Below, piece after piece: positions 1 through 10,160 of a stretch of 64,000 nt of DNA (positions are counted from its first letter, which is position 1; each line of letters opens with the position of its first letter). Under the pieces are notes generated by a model. That model had not been told where the DNA came from. It saw nothing but the letters and a program-made list of their open reading frames with translations, and made no database searches. Location of the stretch: contig OY747714.1 of the NCBI GenBank assembly GCA_963556495.2, positions 52,782,541 to 52,846,540 of the forward strand, written 5' to 3'. Made by a program: the position numbers and the translations under genes. The stretch comes from Valencia hispanica. Lineage: Eukaryota > Chordata > Actinopteri > Cyprinodontiformes > Valenciidae.

Positions 1-758
1 CCTTTATAAATCAGGTAATAATGGGGCCAACAGTGCCACAGTTTATATACAGGATCCATTATCTGAACAATCAGGGCTTTAAACACACGCCTCACAACAG
101 GCAACGATCTTCATAATAAAATGACACTGAGATGTAATACAGCTACAGTCATGCTGGTTACAAAACATTACTAAGACATTAAAAGACAAAAATAACAACG
201 GACCAAGTTGAAATTCACTGGCGACTGTGTTTTCTAGTCTGGCAGATCTGAAAGTCGGTTATTTGTTCAGGTCTGTTTGTCTGAGAAGAGCCTGAAACAC
301 AGAAAAGGACGGAGTATTGTTACGCTTTAAATGAAAGCCATAAAAATCTCAATGAATTGTTGGTTTTAACAGGACTAGAAATATAACAAAGATGATAGTA
401 AGTTTATTATGAACAAAAGAAAACACAATAAAACCAACAACTCAATCATAAACTTGTTGTGTTGTAATGTTTCTTCACTGTTTTGTGATTTGGTGGTAAA
501 TCATCTTTCCATGGAGATTAATAAAGCTAATCTAATAAATTGAAGCATCAGGGTTATTTGAGACATTTTATGAATAGTTTAAGAATCAAAGTCGTTGTAA
601 ATCACTTTATTAGCGTGAATGCATGTTAATTGTTGACATATATTTTGTGTCTTGTTGCTGGTTTTAGTATTTTGTGGTTCTAGGCCTACTAGACCAGTGA
701 AGTTTGGACCCCTGCAAGATGTCACAGAATTAATCAAAAGGGTTTTATTACAAAACCT
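1..758. other. AT-rich non-coding sequence
   Basis: I see no coding exon, RNA gene or recognisable repeat here. It lies just beyond the stop of the broken integrase-like gene on the minus strand, so part may be its 3' flank or untranslated region. Confidence 0.5.
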
Positions 759-2188
759 CTAATTAATACTTACTATTAAAGCTGAGTGTGGATGTAAGAA
801 AAGGTAGAGTTCTACGGCCTGTGTGGAAGAAGTCGGTGGCTGCAGATAGTTTTCTGACATTGCAAGGCAACAAATGTCAAAAACTGTCTCATCACATGGA
901 TGTGGAGCTCTTGGCAGGCACTCTTCTCTACAAGCCTGTATCAGCTGATGGGATATTGCCTTGATGCAGTTTGTGGTGCCAAACCGGTGGAGAAGGGTGT
1001 AGATCACTAGTGGTCGTCCACTTGGGGAAACTTCATTCCTACTGGGGCGAATTCTGTGGCACAGCTGAGCATCGTCCTGCAACTCTTTCTAAAAGAAGAA
1101 AAGCAAATAAGGACAAAAACCCATTTTTCAAACCTGAACATCTTTTCAATGATCCCATACTATCCATACTGCAGTCATTCTGCTCCCCAAGGAGGCCGTG
1201 AAGTGATTCTAATAAATGTGACAATAGGGACAAAACAGTCTTTCTGTGTGATTTTCATTCTAAATCTCAGCTGAAATTCATACAGAGAGAAATAATTCAT
1301 CCTTTGTGAATGTGAGTCTTTTTGCAACAAAATTTCTTAAGTAGCTGTGGAAGAAAATACTTTAGGATTTACCTCAGTTATTTCCAAGCATGTGAACTCT
1401 GTGAGATTTTTCTCAATGAAGTCCCCAGAGAAATGCTCATGGTCCTTTAAATCTTGACAAACACTGATCCAGTATTGAGCATGGTGTTTTCTTAAAAATC
1501 CCCACCACTGTTCAATCCTTAGGTTGTGATTATTTGAGCCAGTAATGCAGCATCTCTCACTGAACTCGTCATCATGGGTACCTCTTAAAAACATCTGCTG
1601 CACTGAGCGGTTCTCAGGTCGGCCCTGATCCGTGTGGGAGTGCCGCTTCTGATTTTACTTCATCAATGAAGCAACCAGAAATAACTCTGGGGTTGCTATT
1701 TGTGGTGGATGCATGCAGCCACATGACCATACGCGAAAATCCACAGACGGCACCGTTAATACTTATTCCGTAAGGTTTCAGCTTGTCGTACGAATCGATA
1801 TGCCATAAGAAGTTGGGGCCTGGGTTTGTGTACAAGCGTCTTCTGAGACGCTTCCTTTGCCTCAGCTGTACTCCTTGAGGATCTAGGATTTTTAACAGGT
1901 GTCGCACAGTGTTTTGAGTTACAACCAAACCAGATTGGACGCATTTCAAATGCATGAATTTGTATCCATGAAGCATTCTGTGTTGGTTGAACTGCTCCTG
2001 GAGAAACCGAGCAACATCCAGCACGTCAGACTGAGCTTTCCGCCTGAACAACGCCTTGAGATGCCTGCGCAGTTTTGACAAACTAACATGAATACATCCT
2101 CATTTTTCAGAAAAGTCAGTATTTCCCATTGTGTCAAACCGAGAAGGTAATAATTGCAGATTAACTGTGATAGCGCCATCATTGCCAA
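759..2188 (-). pseudogene. Integrase-like (DDE/rve core) gene, two exons, frameshifted
   Basis: This is a decayed copy of an integrase-core protein family found in many fish and invertebrate genomes. Three minus-strand frames carry successive parts of one protein. The N-terminal helical part (LICNYYLLGLTQWEILTFL) lies near 2188-2100. A second frame (about 2098-1630) holds LLKILDPQGVQLRQR, GPNFLWHIDSYDKLKPYG and GFSRMVMWL, and the Asp of WHID should be the first catalytic acid. A third frame (about 1640-1373) holds TDQG and NLRIEQWW, the likely second Asp and the Glu. A 284-bp intron follows, with donor GAG/GTAAAT at 1372 and acceptor TTTTAG at 1089. The last exon (1088-759) carries KELQDDAQLCHRIRPSRN and SPSGRPLVIYTLL. 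Frameshifts near 2100 and near 1630-1640 break the reading frame. The family assignment rests on recognised motifs. The frameshifts could be true decay or assembly indels. The intron suggests a gene-like copy rather than a simple transposon. Confidence 0.75.
1089..1372 (-). other. Intron of the integrase-like gene
   Basis: A phase-0 intron is inferred from protein continuity: the frame before it ends in CLEITE and the frame after it begins KELQDDAQL. The donor reads GTAAAT and the acceptor is a pyrimidine-rich run ending TTTTAG. Confidence 0.6.
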
Positions 2189-2509
2189 GAGAGAGGATTT
2201 ACAGACGTTTCCTTTTTCTTAATTTTTCTCCTAATTATGAGAAAAGCTGTCAAACTTTTTTTATCCAGTGAATGCAATGCGCTTCCGTAGTTTTATATAC
2301 ATGCAGATTTATTTTTTACTTTTGAATTAACATTAACTACCAAACAACTTTGTTTGTGAGTGGATGAAATGAACCGAGAAATGTTTATGATTGGTCAGTG
2401 GACGTATTGTGTTGGGTGAACAGTGCACATGATCACGCTGCATAAACATGCGCAGATCATTCCCTTTCTGAGCGTCGGGAAGGAGGAAGCTGGGTCTCTA
2501 AAATGCTGG

Positions 2510-2660
2510 AAATATCGGCAAAAAAGTTACACAGAAAGTAGCGAAGGGTGGTCAGAAATGTCGCTAGATTTGTTGCTAGGCGCTTTTTGGAAAAAAAGTC
2601 GTTAAAGTGTCTGAAAAGTCGTTAGAAATGGCGACAAAGTCGCTAAGTTGGCAACACTGC
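2510..2660 (+). repeat. Dispersed-repeat-like block ending GTTGGCAACACTG
   Basis: This block contains several variants of GTCGCTA/GTCGTTA and ends GTTGGCAACACTG. I recall similar text scattered through fish genomes, which suggests the edge of a DNA transposon, but I cannot see the matching second end. The family is not assigned. Confidence 0.35.
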
Positions 2661-3263
2661 TCCGCGCTGTTCGTGTGTGCGAGAGGGGGGACAAAGCGGA
2701 AGATTCGTGGGCTTCCTGCAACCGCGGGAGGCAAATTACCGTAATAACACTATGCAGACTTAAAAGCGCAAAGTGTCTTCTTTCTAAATCTGTTTCAGTT
2801 TTTCCGATAGCACAAACCGTTGCAGAGTTATGGTAATGCAAAGTGCACAAGCAAAAATGTGTCGGCGACGACACGTTGGGGTAAAAAAGACGTGTGTGAA
2901 GAGAAAAAAATATTAAAGCCATTTATTTCATTTCAAAAACATAATAAATCAAACATTTGTCTCTGTGCTCGGTTCTGTATCCTGGCTGTGTCTGATGGTT
3001 GCAGATGTAAGCGGCACACAAGCTTAATGAAATCACTGCAGAGGAGATCAGAGATCGACTGCTTTAGTCTGATCTTCTGCTTTACTGATTGGATGATCAC
3101 ACTTCAACTTTAGTGACAGTTCAAAAAGGGGGCGGGGTTAATTTTAATACAACAAAACGCCACTTTTACGTGCGTACAATTAACACTGCATAAAGCGCCG
3201 TTTGAGGACCACAAAAAACGTAATATTTACGGCATTTACCGACGCGTAATAACTCGTCTTTTA

Positions 3264-3294
3264 TTACGGCGTTTTGACGATAAAAACGCCGTAA
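3264..3294. repeat. Perfect 12-bp hairpin
   Basis: TTACGGCGTTTT (3264-3275) is followed after 7 bases by its exact reverse complement AAAACGCCGTAA (3283-3294). The surrounding 3150-3310 has several more GCCGTTTT-type words. It is probably part of a degenerate element and is not a recognised RNA. Confidence 0.7.
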
Positions 3295-3605
3295 AAAGCG
3301 CCGTTTTGTGTGGAAAAACTGTTTTTTTACCCCGTTTTATTGCAAAGCTTTGACCCTAACGGCTTGCCATACCATGTTCACATGTTTGCGCGATCCGCAT
3401 GCAAGTTGATTGACAGCCGACAAGGCGGAAACTAATTTTATTGGCTAGAAAAACTCGGCGCTCAGTGTGAAATGCATTGGGGTCTATAGGAGGAAGGTGG
3501 GATTAAGAACAATAACATGATGTGGAGCACCAGCCTTTTATCATTGTATTAAACCCCACTATCATTTTAAAGATTTATAAAACTTGATACATAAATATAT
3601 TCTCC

Positions 3606-4234
3606 AGACTGCAGCTTTAAATCCAGACTCAACGGCGCCATCTACCAGGACATTATGGAGAACTGCATGCTTCCTTCTGCAGACCAGCTTTAACTTCATC
3701 TTCCAGCAGGACTTGGTACCGGCCCACACTGCCTAAAGTACCAAAACCTGCTTCAATGACCGTGGGATTACTGGGCTTGATGGGACAGCAGACTGACCTG
3801 ACCTTTGACCCCCATAGAGAATCTATGGAGCATTGCCGAGAGACATGAGACGGAACAATGCAGAAGAACTGAAGGTCTTCCATAACACCTGAGCAGAGCT
3901 ACAGGCTGCTAGCATCCATGCTACGCCGCATTGAGGCAAAAGGAGCCCAGACCAACTACTGACTACATATGCAGGATTAAACTTTACACAGGTCCCACAT
4001 TCTCTATTTAAAATCCTTGTTTTATTGATTTACTGTCATATTTTAATTTTCTGAGGTTTTGGTTTTTTCATAAGCTGTAAACCATAATCATATAAATTAT
4101 AACAAATAAAGGCTGAAATATCTCGCATTGCATTTAATGAGTTTATGTCATATATTAGTTTCACCTTTTAAGCTGAATTACTGAAATAAATGAACTTTTG
4201 CAGGATATTCTAATTTTTCCAGTTTCATGTGTAG
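3606..4234 (+). mobile_element. Tc1/mariner transposon remnant, 3' half
   Basis: The plus strand carries the decayed 3' end of a Tc1-type transposase. Recognisable pieces are the CAGGACTTGGTACC region (QQDL of the DDE core), CCCCATAGAGAATCTATGG (PIENLW) near 3800-3840, and the C-terminal CATGCTACGCCGCATTGAGGC near 3920. An AT-rich tail follows with a degenerate terminal repeat near 4190-4234 (ATAAATGAACTTTTGC, ATATTCTAATTTTT), which is typical of fish Tc1 copies. Stops and frameshifts interrupt the frame, and the 5' half and left terminal repeat are missing. It is non-functional. The assignment rests on remembered Tc1 consensus sequence. Confidence 0.75.
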
Positions 4235-4423
4235 TTTTCTAATGACGGGTTTCTGAGGATAAGAAAATATTATTTTCACCAATAAATGTGGAAATATTGT
4301 TCTAAATCTCTTTATTGATCGTAATCTGAATATTTATCCAAGAAGGATTTCTGCTCAGATGAATAAAATGTGACTTATAAATGGGTTTAATAAAACCAGC
4401 TGCTTAGAGTGAATAATAATAGC

Positions 4424-4431
4424 TGGAATGT
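4424..4431. repeat. Candidate target-site duplication (left)
   Basis: TGGAATGT here recurs exactly at 5490-5497, just outside the two arms of the fold-back element. A shared preceding C makes the match 9 bp. An 8-bp duplication would fit a hAT-type insertion. Confidence 0.55.
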
Positions 4432-5489
4432 GGAATTATATTTCAGTCAAAAATCCCGAGCCAGATTTTCAACCCTCACCTGCGCGTATTCAACAAGGCA
4501 CGTAATTGCTCATGGGCACATATTCAACAACACGCGTGTGGATTTCACCTCACACACGCTCTACACCAAGCTTTCAGACACGCCTTAGGAGAGGCCGCGC
4601 CCTCGAAAGGTACTCCTGCACGAGCGAGTAAAAGACTCTGACTGTTTGGGGGAGGAGCCTAAGGTCAGCTGACCCTGTGTAATTAGTCTTTTTAAATCAG
4701 TAACGCCCACAGGATCAGTGAGATTTATTCATAAGAGTTCACCAAACATCACATTACTTAGTATCCTATGAAAAGAAAAAAAACCCTCAGATTGAATGTC
4801 ATAATTTATATTCTGTTGTTAGTTTTTCATTCATAAATGTAAATTTCTCAAATGCAAACCTGATTTATACCTTCCTGAAAGAACTGAAACTCTTCTTCAC
4901 TTCCTTTAATGGAGAAAATCACTGCAATTGCTTGAAAGGATATAATGAACTGATTGTGAACTTTTTACCCCTAGCCCTTTTTAAAATATATTTTTCATTC
5001 ATTTCATTTATTTATGTTTTTAGTTTCTTTTTTTCTCTGCTTGAATGCTAAATAATGTACTTCTGCTACTTTCCTGGCTGTCTGGCTTCACCAAAGTCAT
5101 GTTTTCTTTGACAAATGCCATTTTCTTGTATTGTTAAACTGTGAAAAACATATATAACCACTGATCCTGAGGGCGTTACTGATTTAAAAAGACTAATTAC
5201 ACAGGGTCAGCTGACCTTAGGCTCCTCCCCCAAACAGTCAAAAGTCTTTTACTCGCTACCTTTAGAGGGCGCGGCCTCTCCTAAGATTTACCTTCACGTG
5301 TCTGAAAGCTTCGTGTATGAAAGCGTGTGAAATCCACATGCACCGGTTGCTCATGATACTCGTGAGATGAATTCTACGCACGTGTTGTTGAATATGTGCC
5401 CATGAGCAATTACGTGCCTTGTTGAATACGCGCAGGTGAGGGTTGAAAATCTGGCTCGGGATTTTTGACTGAAATATAATATTCCATAC
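4432..5489. mobile_element. Fold-back DNA element with arms of about 300 bp
   Basis: The left arm (about 4432-4725) and the right arm (about 5160-5489) are long, nearly complementary inverted copies. The left arm begins TATATTTCAGTCAAAAATCC and the right arm ends with its reverse complement. Both arms share CATGGGCACATATTCAACA, AGGAGAGGCCGCGCCCT and TGACTGTTTGGGGGAGGAG in opposite orientation. The right arm has a short extra segment around 5350-5380 relative to the left. The centre (about 4726-5159) is AT-rich and shows no coding sequence, so the element is non-autonomous. It is flanked by TGGAATGT on both sides. The superfamily is uncertain: an 8-bp duplication suggests hAT, but the tips do not show an obvious CAGNG end. 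Confidence 0.75.
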
Positions 5490-5497
5490 TGGAATGT
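5490..5497. repeat. Candidate target-site duplication (right)
   Basis: TGGAATGT matches 4424-4431 on the other side of the fold-back element. Confidence 0.55.
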
Positions 5498-5509
5498 TTT
5501 GTGTCTCTA

Positions 5510-5625
5510 ATGTGTTTTATCCTTTTATTGCTGCTATATTTTATTTTATCCTCTAATCACCCAAAGCACCTTGAACTGCCTTGTTGCTTAAAGTGTGCTA
5601 TACAAATAAAGTTGCCTTGGCGTAA
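5510..5625 (+). mobile_element. Non-LTR retrotransposon 3' tail fragment
   Basis: The text CACCTTGAACTGCCTTG followed by GTGCTATACAAATAAAG resembles the 3' ends of LINE or LINE-driven SINE copies common in fish UTRs. Only the tail is present, and I cannot name the family. Confidence 0.45.
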
Positions 5626-6005
5626 AGCTGTAACTACAGCGGGAAATTCTAATAAATTTCTAAGTGAAGCTCTGTAGAAATGGGAACATGCCTCTATAAT
5701 CCACAGCTAGCTGTGATTCATCTCATTTTATTGCTGCATCATGTTTGTTGTCGCCACATGAGGCATTTGGGTTTAGCTCCGCCTACCTAGTGAGAGTCCA
5801 GCTTGAAACGCTCTCCTGAAAACGCCGGACTATGAAACGTGCCGACCTGGACCTACCACTCAGTGGGAACAAGGAATAACAGAACCAGGACGACCCAGAT
5901 ACGTTCCTTGGATGGAGGAGCTCCTCAGGGTTCGGTCTGCAGGTCTTAGAGAACCTTAGATCTGTCAGACCTTCTACTCAGACAGTTTGTCTTCTCTATC
6001 CTCAG

Positions 6006-6353
6006 TTTCCCAGCATGCCTCAGGGCTCCCAGTGGAGGTGTTTGAGGGGGCGGAGTCTGTCAAGCTGCCCTGTCAGGTAAAGGTTTCTGTGTCCAGTGGT
6101 TCTACATCGGTTTGGGACCGAGACGACTTCCGGATCCCTACAGTCCATGTTCGTCAGCCTGATGGTGATTACCTGAAGGACCAGAACCAGCGTTTTAAAG
6201 GTCGGACTTCCATGATGGAGGACGCTCTGCAGACTGGAGACCTCAGTCTGACCCTGAGGAGACCAACCTTCACTGACAGCGGGACCTTCACCTGCACGGT
6301 CCGCCGGTTTGGAGAAGATCTGCACCAAGAAGATGTGGAGCTGCTGGTCAAAG
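6006..6353 (+). CDS. Ig V-set exon 1 of a B7/butyrophilin-like gene
   Basis: This exon encodes one V-type Ig domain of 116 codons, probably the outermost domain of a cell-surface or secreted immune-type protein. The acceptor TCTATCCTCAG ends at 6005 and the donor is AAAG/GTCAG at 6354. The exon is phase 1 at both ends. Exon residues Cys23 (KLPC) and Cys97 (DSGTFTC) are the expected disulfide pair, Trp37 lies in VWDRDD, and GDLSLTL marks strand E. The domain resembles teleost B7/butyrophilin-like V domains (CD276-like or HHLA2-like proteins). That is a family resemblance, not an orthology claim. No signal peptide exon was found upstream to 5500, so the gene may begin outside recognisable sequence or before the window. 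It is nine bases longer than the four later V exons. Confidence 0.85.
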
Positions 6354-6442
6354 GTCAGCGCTGCAGGTTCTCTGGATGTTCTGAAGCTACTTCAACATGT
6401 TGGGAGATGTTCAGAACCCGTCTGTGTTCATGATGTCTGCAG

Positions 6443-6553
6443 AAGCTCCTTCTCAAGTCTGGCCCTGGGTTCTGGTGGCTCTGGTGGTTCTCCTGGTCTT
6501 GGTCGTTGCAGCTGTTGTTTGGCACTACAAACTTAAAAAGAAGACCAAAGCAG
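6443..6553 (+). CDS. Transmembrane exon between V1 and V2
   Basis: This 37-codon exon reads APSQVWPWVLVALVV, then LLVLVVAAVV, then WHYKLKKKTKA: a hydrophobic span of about 22 residues followed by a basic stop-transfer segment. The acceptor GATGTCTGCAG ends at 6442 and the donor is GCAG/GTATGT at 6554. It is phase 1 at both ends, so it can be included or skipped without a frameshift. Its position is odd. It follows the first V exon and lies only 146 bp before the second, whereas a membrane exon normally follows the last Ig domain. A V1-TM isoform, or skipping of this exon to give a multi-V protein, would both keep the frame. Confidence 0.8.
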
Positions 6554-6699
6554 GTATGTTGGTCATTAGAGGATAAACCATTTGAGGTCTAAAGATAGAA
6601 AAGCTGCAGAACCTTCCAAAAGTATTTAGTCCAACCTCCATCCTTTGGTTCTCTGGGCTCCACAGACTCTGGTACTGTGATGTTCTCCTTTCTTCTCAG

Positions 6700-7038
6700 T
6701 GATTCTGCCTGAGACAGTGGAGATCCGAGAGGGAGTGAAGTCTGTTCTGCTGCCGTTTAAAACCAACAGAGGTCTTCCTCGGGATGTCAGAGTGGAGTGG
6801 ACCCGTCCCGACCTGAGGAACATCAGAATCCATGTGTTTGAGAACGGCCAGACGCAGTCTAAGCAACAGGACAACAGGTATGAAGGCCGGACCAAGATGA
6901 AAGCAGATCTGCTGGGGACTGGAGACGTCAGTCTGACTCTGAAGAACCCTCAGCCGAAGGACTGTGGACTCTATGACTGTGTTGTCTCCAGAGGAGGAGA
7001 CCTCCTGGAGAAGAAAACTGTGACTCTTAGGGTCAAAG
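6700..7038 (+). CDS. Ig V-set exon 2, first core Cys replaced by Phe
   Basis: This 113-codon V domain has acceptor TTTCTTCTCAG ending at 6699, donor AAAG/GTCAG at 7039, and phase 1 at both ends. Landmarks are VEWTRPDL (Trp34), RYEGRTKM, GDVSLTL and LYDCVV (Cys94). The B-strand cysteine position reads LLPF (Phe20), so the canonical disulfide cannot form. The usual DSG before the F strand reads DCG, adding an unpaired-looking Cys89. It is a clear paralogue of exons 3-5 and has the same exon length. Confidence 0.85.
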
Positions 7039-7184
7039 GTCAGTCTGACTCCACAGTTGTGCATTAATATACATTTACATTCCCTACTTGATCCAGCACA
7101 CATTTTTAATGTATCAAATCCATTACTGTGTAAACCTATAGATCAGATCTAACCCATAAACCCGTTTACATGATGAAGCATGCT

Positions 7185-8480
7185 CCTGGTAGGGTCACCC
7201 AAGGCAAACAGGTCCTAGGTGAGGAATCAGACAAAGCAAAGCCTAAAGACTCCTCTTAATGAGTAACAGAAAGGGAAAAACTTACCTGGGACCTGGGATT
7301 AGTGGGCATTTATATGCTCACCACCTGTGGGTGTGAGTTGGTGGGGGGGTGGAGGGCCTGGAACGTCACCTGTCTGCTGGGGAAAGAGCCTGAGCTGGTG
7401 TGGGAGATTAAGAGGTTCCGACTGGACATCGTAGGACTCACCTTGATGCACGGCTCTGGTTCTGGAACCCGTCTCTTAGAGAGGGTTGGGACTCTCTTTC
7501 CCCACTGAGAGGCGCTGAGGTGGGGTGGTCATACTTGTTGCTCCCCATCTCGGTGTTGTGCATTGGGGTTTACCCCCGGTGAACGAGAGGTGAACCTCCC
7601 TCTGCCTATGGGTGGGGGGAGGTTGTTTGTGCCTATGCACCAAACAGCGGATCAGACTACCCTCCCTTCCTGGAGTCCTTGGAAGGGGTCTGGAGAGCGC
7701 TCCTCCTGAGGACTTCCTTGTTCTGCAGGGGGACTCCAACGCTCGCCTGGGCAATGACGGTGAGACCTGGAGAGGTGTGGTTAGGAGGAATGGCCCCCTG
7801 ATCTGAACCCAAGCTCTGTTTTGTGATTGGACTTCTCTGCTCATCATGGATTGTCCATAACGAACACCATGTTCAAACATAAAGGTGTCCATATGTGCAC
7901 TTGGCACCTGGAGACCTTAGGCTGCAGCTCGATGATGGACTTTGTTATCGTTTCAATCGATCTGCGGCCGCATGCTTTGGACACTCAGGTGAAAAGAGGG
8001 GCGGAGCTGTCCACTCACCACTACCTGGTGGTGAATTGACTCTATTGGTGAGGGAGGATGTCGGAGAGACCAAGCAGACCTAAACGTGTTGTGAAGGAGT
8101 GTATGGGGGAGTTTTTTGTCAGAAGGAACTTCAACTCTCGCCTCCGCCATAGCTTTGAACCCGTTCTGGGGTAGACAGAGGAAATTGAGCCCGAGTGGGC
8201 CATGTTCCCTGCCTCCACTGTCGAGGCTGCTGACCGGAGCTGTGGCTACAAGGTGGTCGGTGCTTTTCCCAGTGGGAACCCTCGAAACCTGCTGGTGGAC
8301 ACCGGCAGTGAGAGATGCTGTCAGCTGAAGGAGGAGTCCTATCGGGTCTCTTTGGCCTGTGGGATGCAGCTGATAAGTACCAGCAGGCCAGGCGGAGTGT
8401 GGCTCAGGTGGTTGTTGGGTGGTTGTGGGGTTGTGTCAGTTAACAGATCAACGGAACCATCTGCTCCAGAACATCCAGGT
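7185..8480 (+). mobile_element. LINE ORF2 endonuclease fragment in the V2-V3 intron
   Basis: This is a plus-strand, decayed non-LTR retrotransposon piece that interrupts the Ig gene. Readable segments in shifting frames include LDIVGLTLMHGSGSGTRLLE (about 7420-7480), a degraded [20 protein letters not shown] (about 7730-7790), HGLSITNTMFKHKGVHMCTW (about 7845-7905), MMDFVIVSIDLRPHALDT and VKRGAELSTHHYLVV (about 7930-8035). These match the APE-type endonuclease of a LINE that is frequent in fish. From about 8100 the region downstream of the endonuclease continues with a garbled VVGA..GNPR segment. Multiple stops and frameshifts make it inactive. No reverse transcriptase motifs are present, so the copy is truncated at its 3' end. 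Confidence 0.82.
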
Positions 8481-8726
8481 CATGAGTCCATCTCAGGGTC
8501 TCAATCATCATGGTCTGGACCAGGACCCTTCTGGTCCTGGCTAACAAAACATGCAGTCCCAGTCTGGGTTATTTCTACGTCAACTTTTATTACTGTTTTA
8601 GATTCATAGATCAGGGATGGTTCCTGGTGAGGGTTCAGAACCATCATGCCTTTTTAAATCTCTGGCAGTTCGATGTTTGGTTTGAAACAGACTGGAATGG
8701 TTCTGTTCTGGTTCTCCTTCTGACAG

Positions 8727-9065
8727 AGAGCCTGATGGAGGAGGTGGAGGTCCCAGATCGAGAGGAGTTTGTCCTTCTTCCTTTTAACACAATACCAGCT
8801 GACCTGCCTCCAGAAGCCAAAGTGGTGTGGACCCGTACGGACAAACGCAGCATGGTGCATGAGTACCAGAACGGTCAGAACCAGTCACACAGACAGAACC
8901 AGGAGTATCTGCACCGGACACAGATGAATCCTGATGCTCTGAAGACTGGAGACCTCACCCTGACCCTGAAAGATCCCCGACTGAGAGACAGCGGCGTCTT
9001 CATCTGTACCGTCTACGACGATGGGAAGATACTGAGACGGAAAGTTCTGACGCTCACCGTGAAAG
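8727..9065 (+). CDS. Ig V-set exon 3, first core Cys replaced by Phe
   Basis: This 113-codon V domain has acceptor TTCTGACAG ending at 8726, donor AAAG/GTTGGT at 9066, and phase 1. Landmarks are VVWTRTD (Trp35), GDLTLTL, and DSGVFICTV with Cys94. The B-strand position again reads LLPF (Phe20). The RGRT-type motif reads LHRTQM. The donor is weaker than those of its sister exons (GTTGGT rather than GTCAGT). Confidence 0.83.
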
Positions 9066-9198
9066 GTTGGTACTGTGAACAATGAGGTCAGTGAATGCAT
9101 CACTGAAGTCTGTGTATCTCAGAGTTCAGTAAAAGCATCAAAGAGGTTTGTGAGCACATCTTATATCTGCTGGTATAACCCATGTTCTGTTCTGTCAG

Positions 9199-9537
9199 TC
9201 TACCAGGTGGAGAAGGTGAATGTAGAGGAGGGTAGAAGGTCGGTTGTTCTTCCCTTTAAGGCAACACCTCGCCTGCTGTCTGAGCACATCACCGTGGAGT
9301 GGAGACTCTCTGACCTTGAGGACGTGGTGCTCTACACTTATCATGGAGGCCTTCACAGACCAACAGAGGACCAGGTTTATGGAGGCCACACAGAGATGAA
9401 TGAAGACCTGATGACAACTGGAGACCTCAGTCTGACAATCAGTGACCTCCGTCTAACTGAGAGTGTTTATATCTGCACCATCTCTAATGAGCGTGGAGAG
9501 ATCCTGCAGCAGAAAGTGGTGGTGCTCATAGTCAGAG
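9199..9537 (+). CDS. Ig V-set exon 4, divergent, first core Cys replaced by Phe
   Basis: This 113-codon V domain has acceptor GTTCTGTCAG ending at 9198, donor AGAG/GTCAGT at 9538, and phase 1. Landmarks are VEWRLSDLED (Trp35), VYGGHTEM, GDLSLTI and VYICTI (Cys93). The B-strand position is VLPF (Phe20). The usual D-S-G before the F strand is degraded to TESVY with the glycine missing, so this is the most diverged domain of the set. The open frame and intact splice sites argue against a pseudo-exon. Confidence 0.82.
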
Positions 9538-9608
9538 GTCAGTAAAGAACAGCTGCTCTTCCTCAACAGAAAAAAGCTTTGACTCCTGACCTTCTGTCTG
9601 ACCTTCAG

Positions 9609-9947
9609 CTTTACAGATAGACATCGTGGAGATCCCAAAGGGAGAAACATCTGTGTCACTTCCTTGTACAATCCAACCTCCGCTGGACGAGGACATCAGG
9701 GTAGAGTGGACCCACCCTGACTCCAAACATACCAAGGTCATCACCTTTGACAATGGAGGAATTCAGACATCCAAACAGGACAGGGTTTACCGTGGGCGCA
9801 CAGGGATGGATAAAAACCTGCAGGGGTCTGGAGACCTCAGTTTGCGCCTGAAGCGTCCCTGTGTTAAAGACAACGGCCTCTATATATGCACCGTCTACAG
9901 AGGGGAAGAGATCAAGCTGAGGAAAATGGTGACGCTCAGTGTCAAAG
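9609..9947 (+). CDS. Ig V-set exon 5, canonical cysteines
   Basis: This 113-codon V domain has acceptor TGACCTTCAG ending at 9608, donor AAAG/GTCAGT at 9948, and phase 1. It keeps both core cysteines (Cys20 in SLPC, Cys94 in LYICTV) and Trp34 in VEWTHPD. Cys85 (RPCVKD) is extra. VYRGRTGM and GDLSLRL are family landmarks. It should be the membrane-proximal V domain, but no transmembrane exon is visible between it and the tail exon. Confidence 0.85.
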
Positions 9948-10160
9948 GTCAGTGGATCCACCAGAGATCAGGTGGAACCCAATCAGCTCAGAGGCATCAC
10001 AAGCTGCTGTCAGGTTCTGATGTATCTGATGATGAATGTTGTAATGAGATAGACCTGATACTGGACCATTAACCAGAACAATCGAAACAGAACTTCTCAG
10101 TTGGAGCTTTAGTCACATGATGAATGAGTTCTTTAGATGTTCCTTCTGGTGTATCTGCAG

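Larger units (their letters stand above)
2189..3605. other. Non-coding intergenic sequence with short repeat-like stretches
   Basis: I find no supported gene. The stretch contains a repeat-like block near 2510-2660 and a perfect hairpin at 3264-3294, listed separately. The short open frames at 2602-2922 and 2820-3113 match no family I know and overlap repetitive-looking DNA. Confidence 0.5.

Noticed and set aside
2602..3113. ORFs of 60-106 codons at 2602-2922 and 2820-3113
   Set aside because: No recognisable domain, and they overlap a repeat-like block on both strands.
7476..8609. Several ORFs between V2 and V3
   Set aside because: They are pieces or shadows of the decayed LINE in that intron.
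6006..9947. Rearranging antigen-receptor V segments
   Set aside because: Each V exon is followed by a splice donor, not by a CACAGTG heptamer with spacer and nonamer. The exons behave as ordinary phase-1 domain exons.
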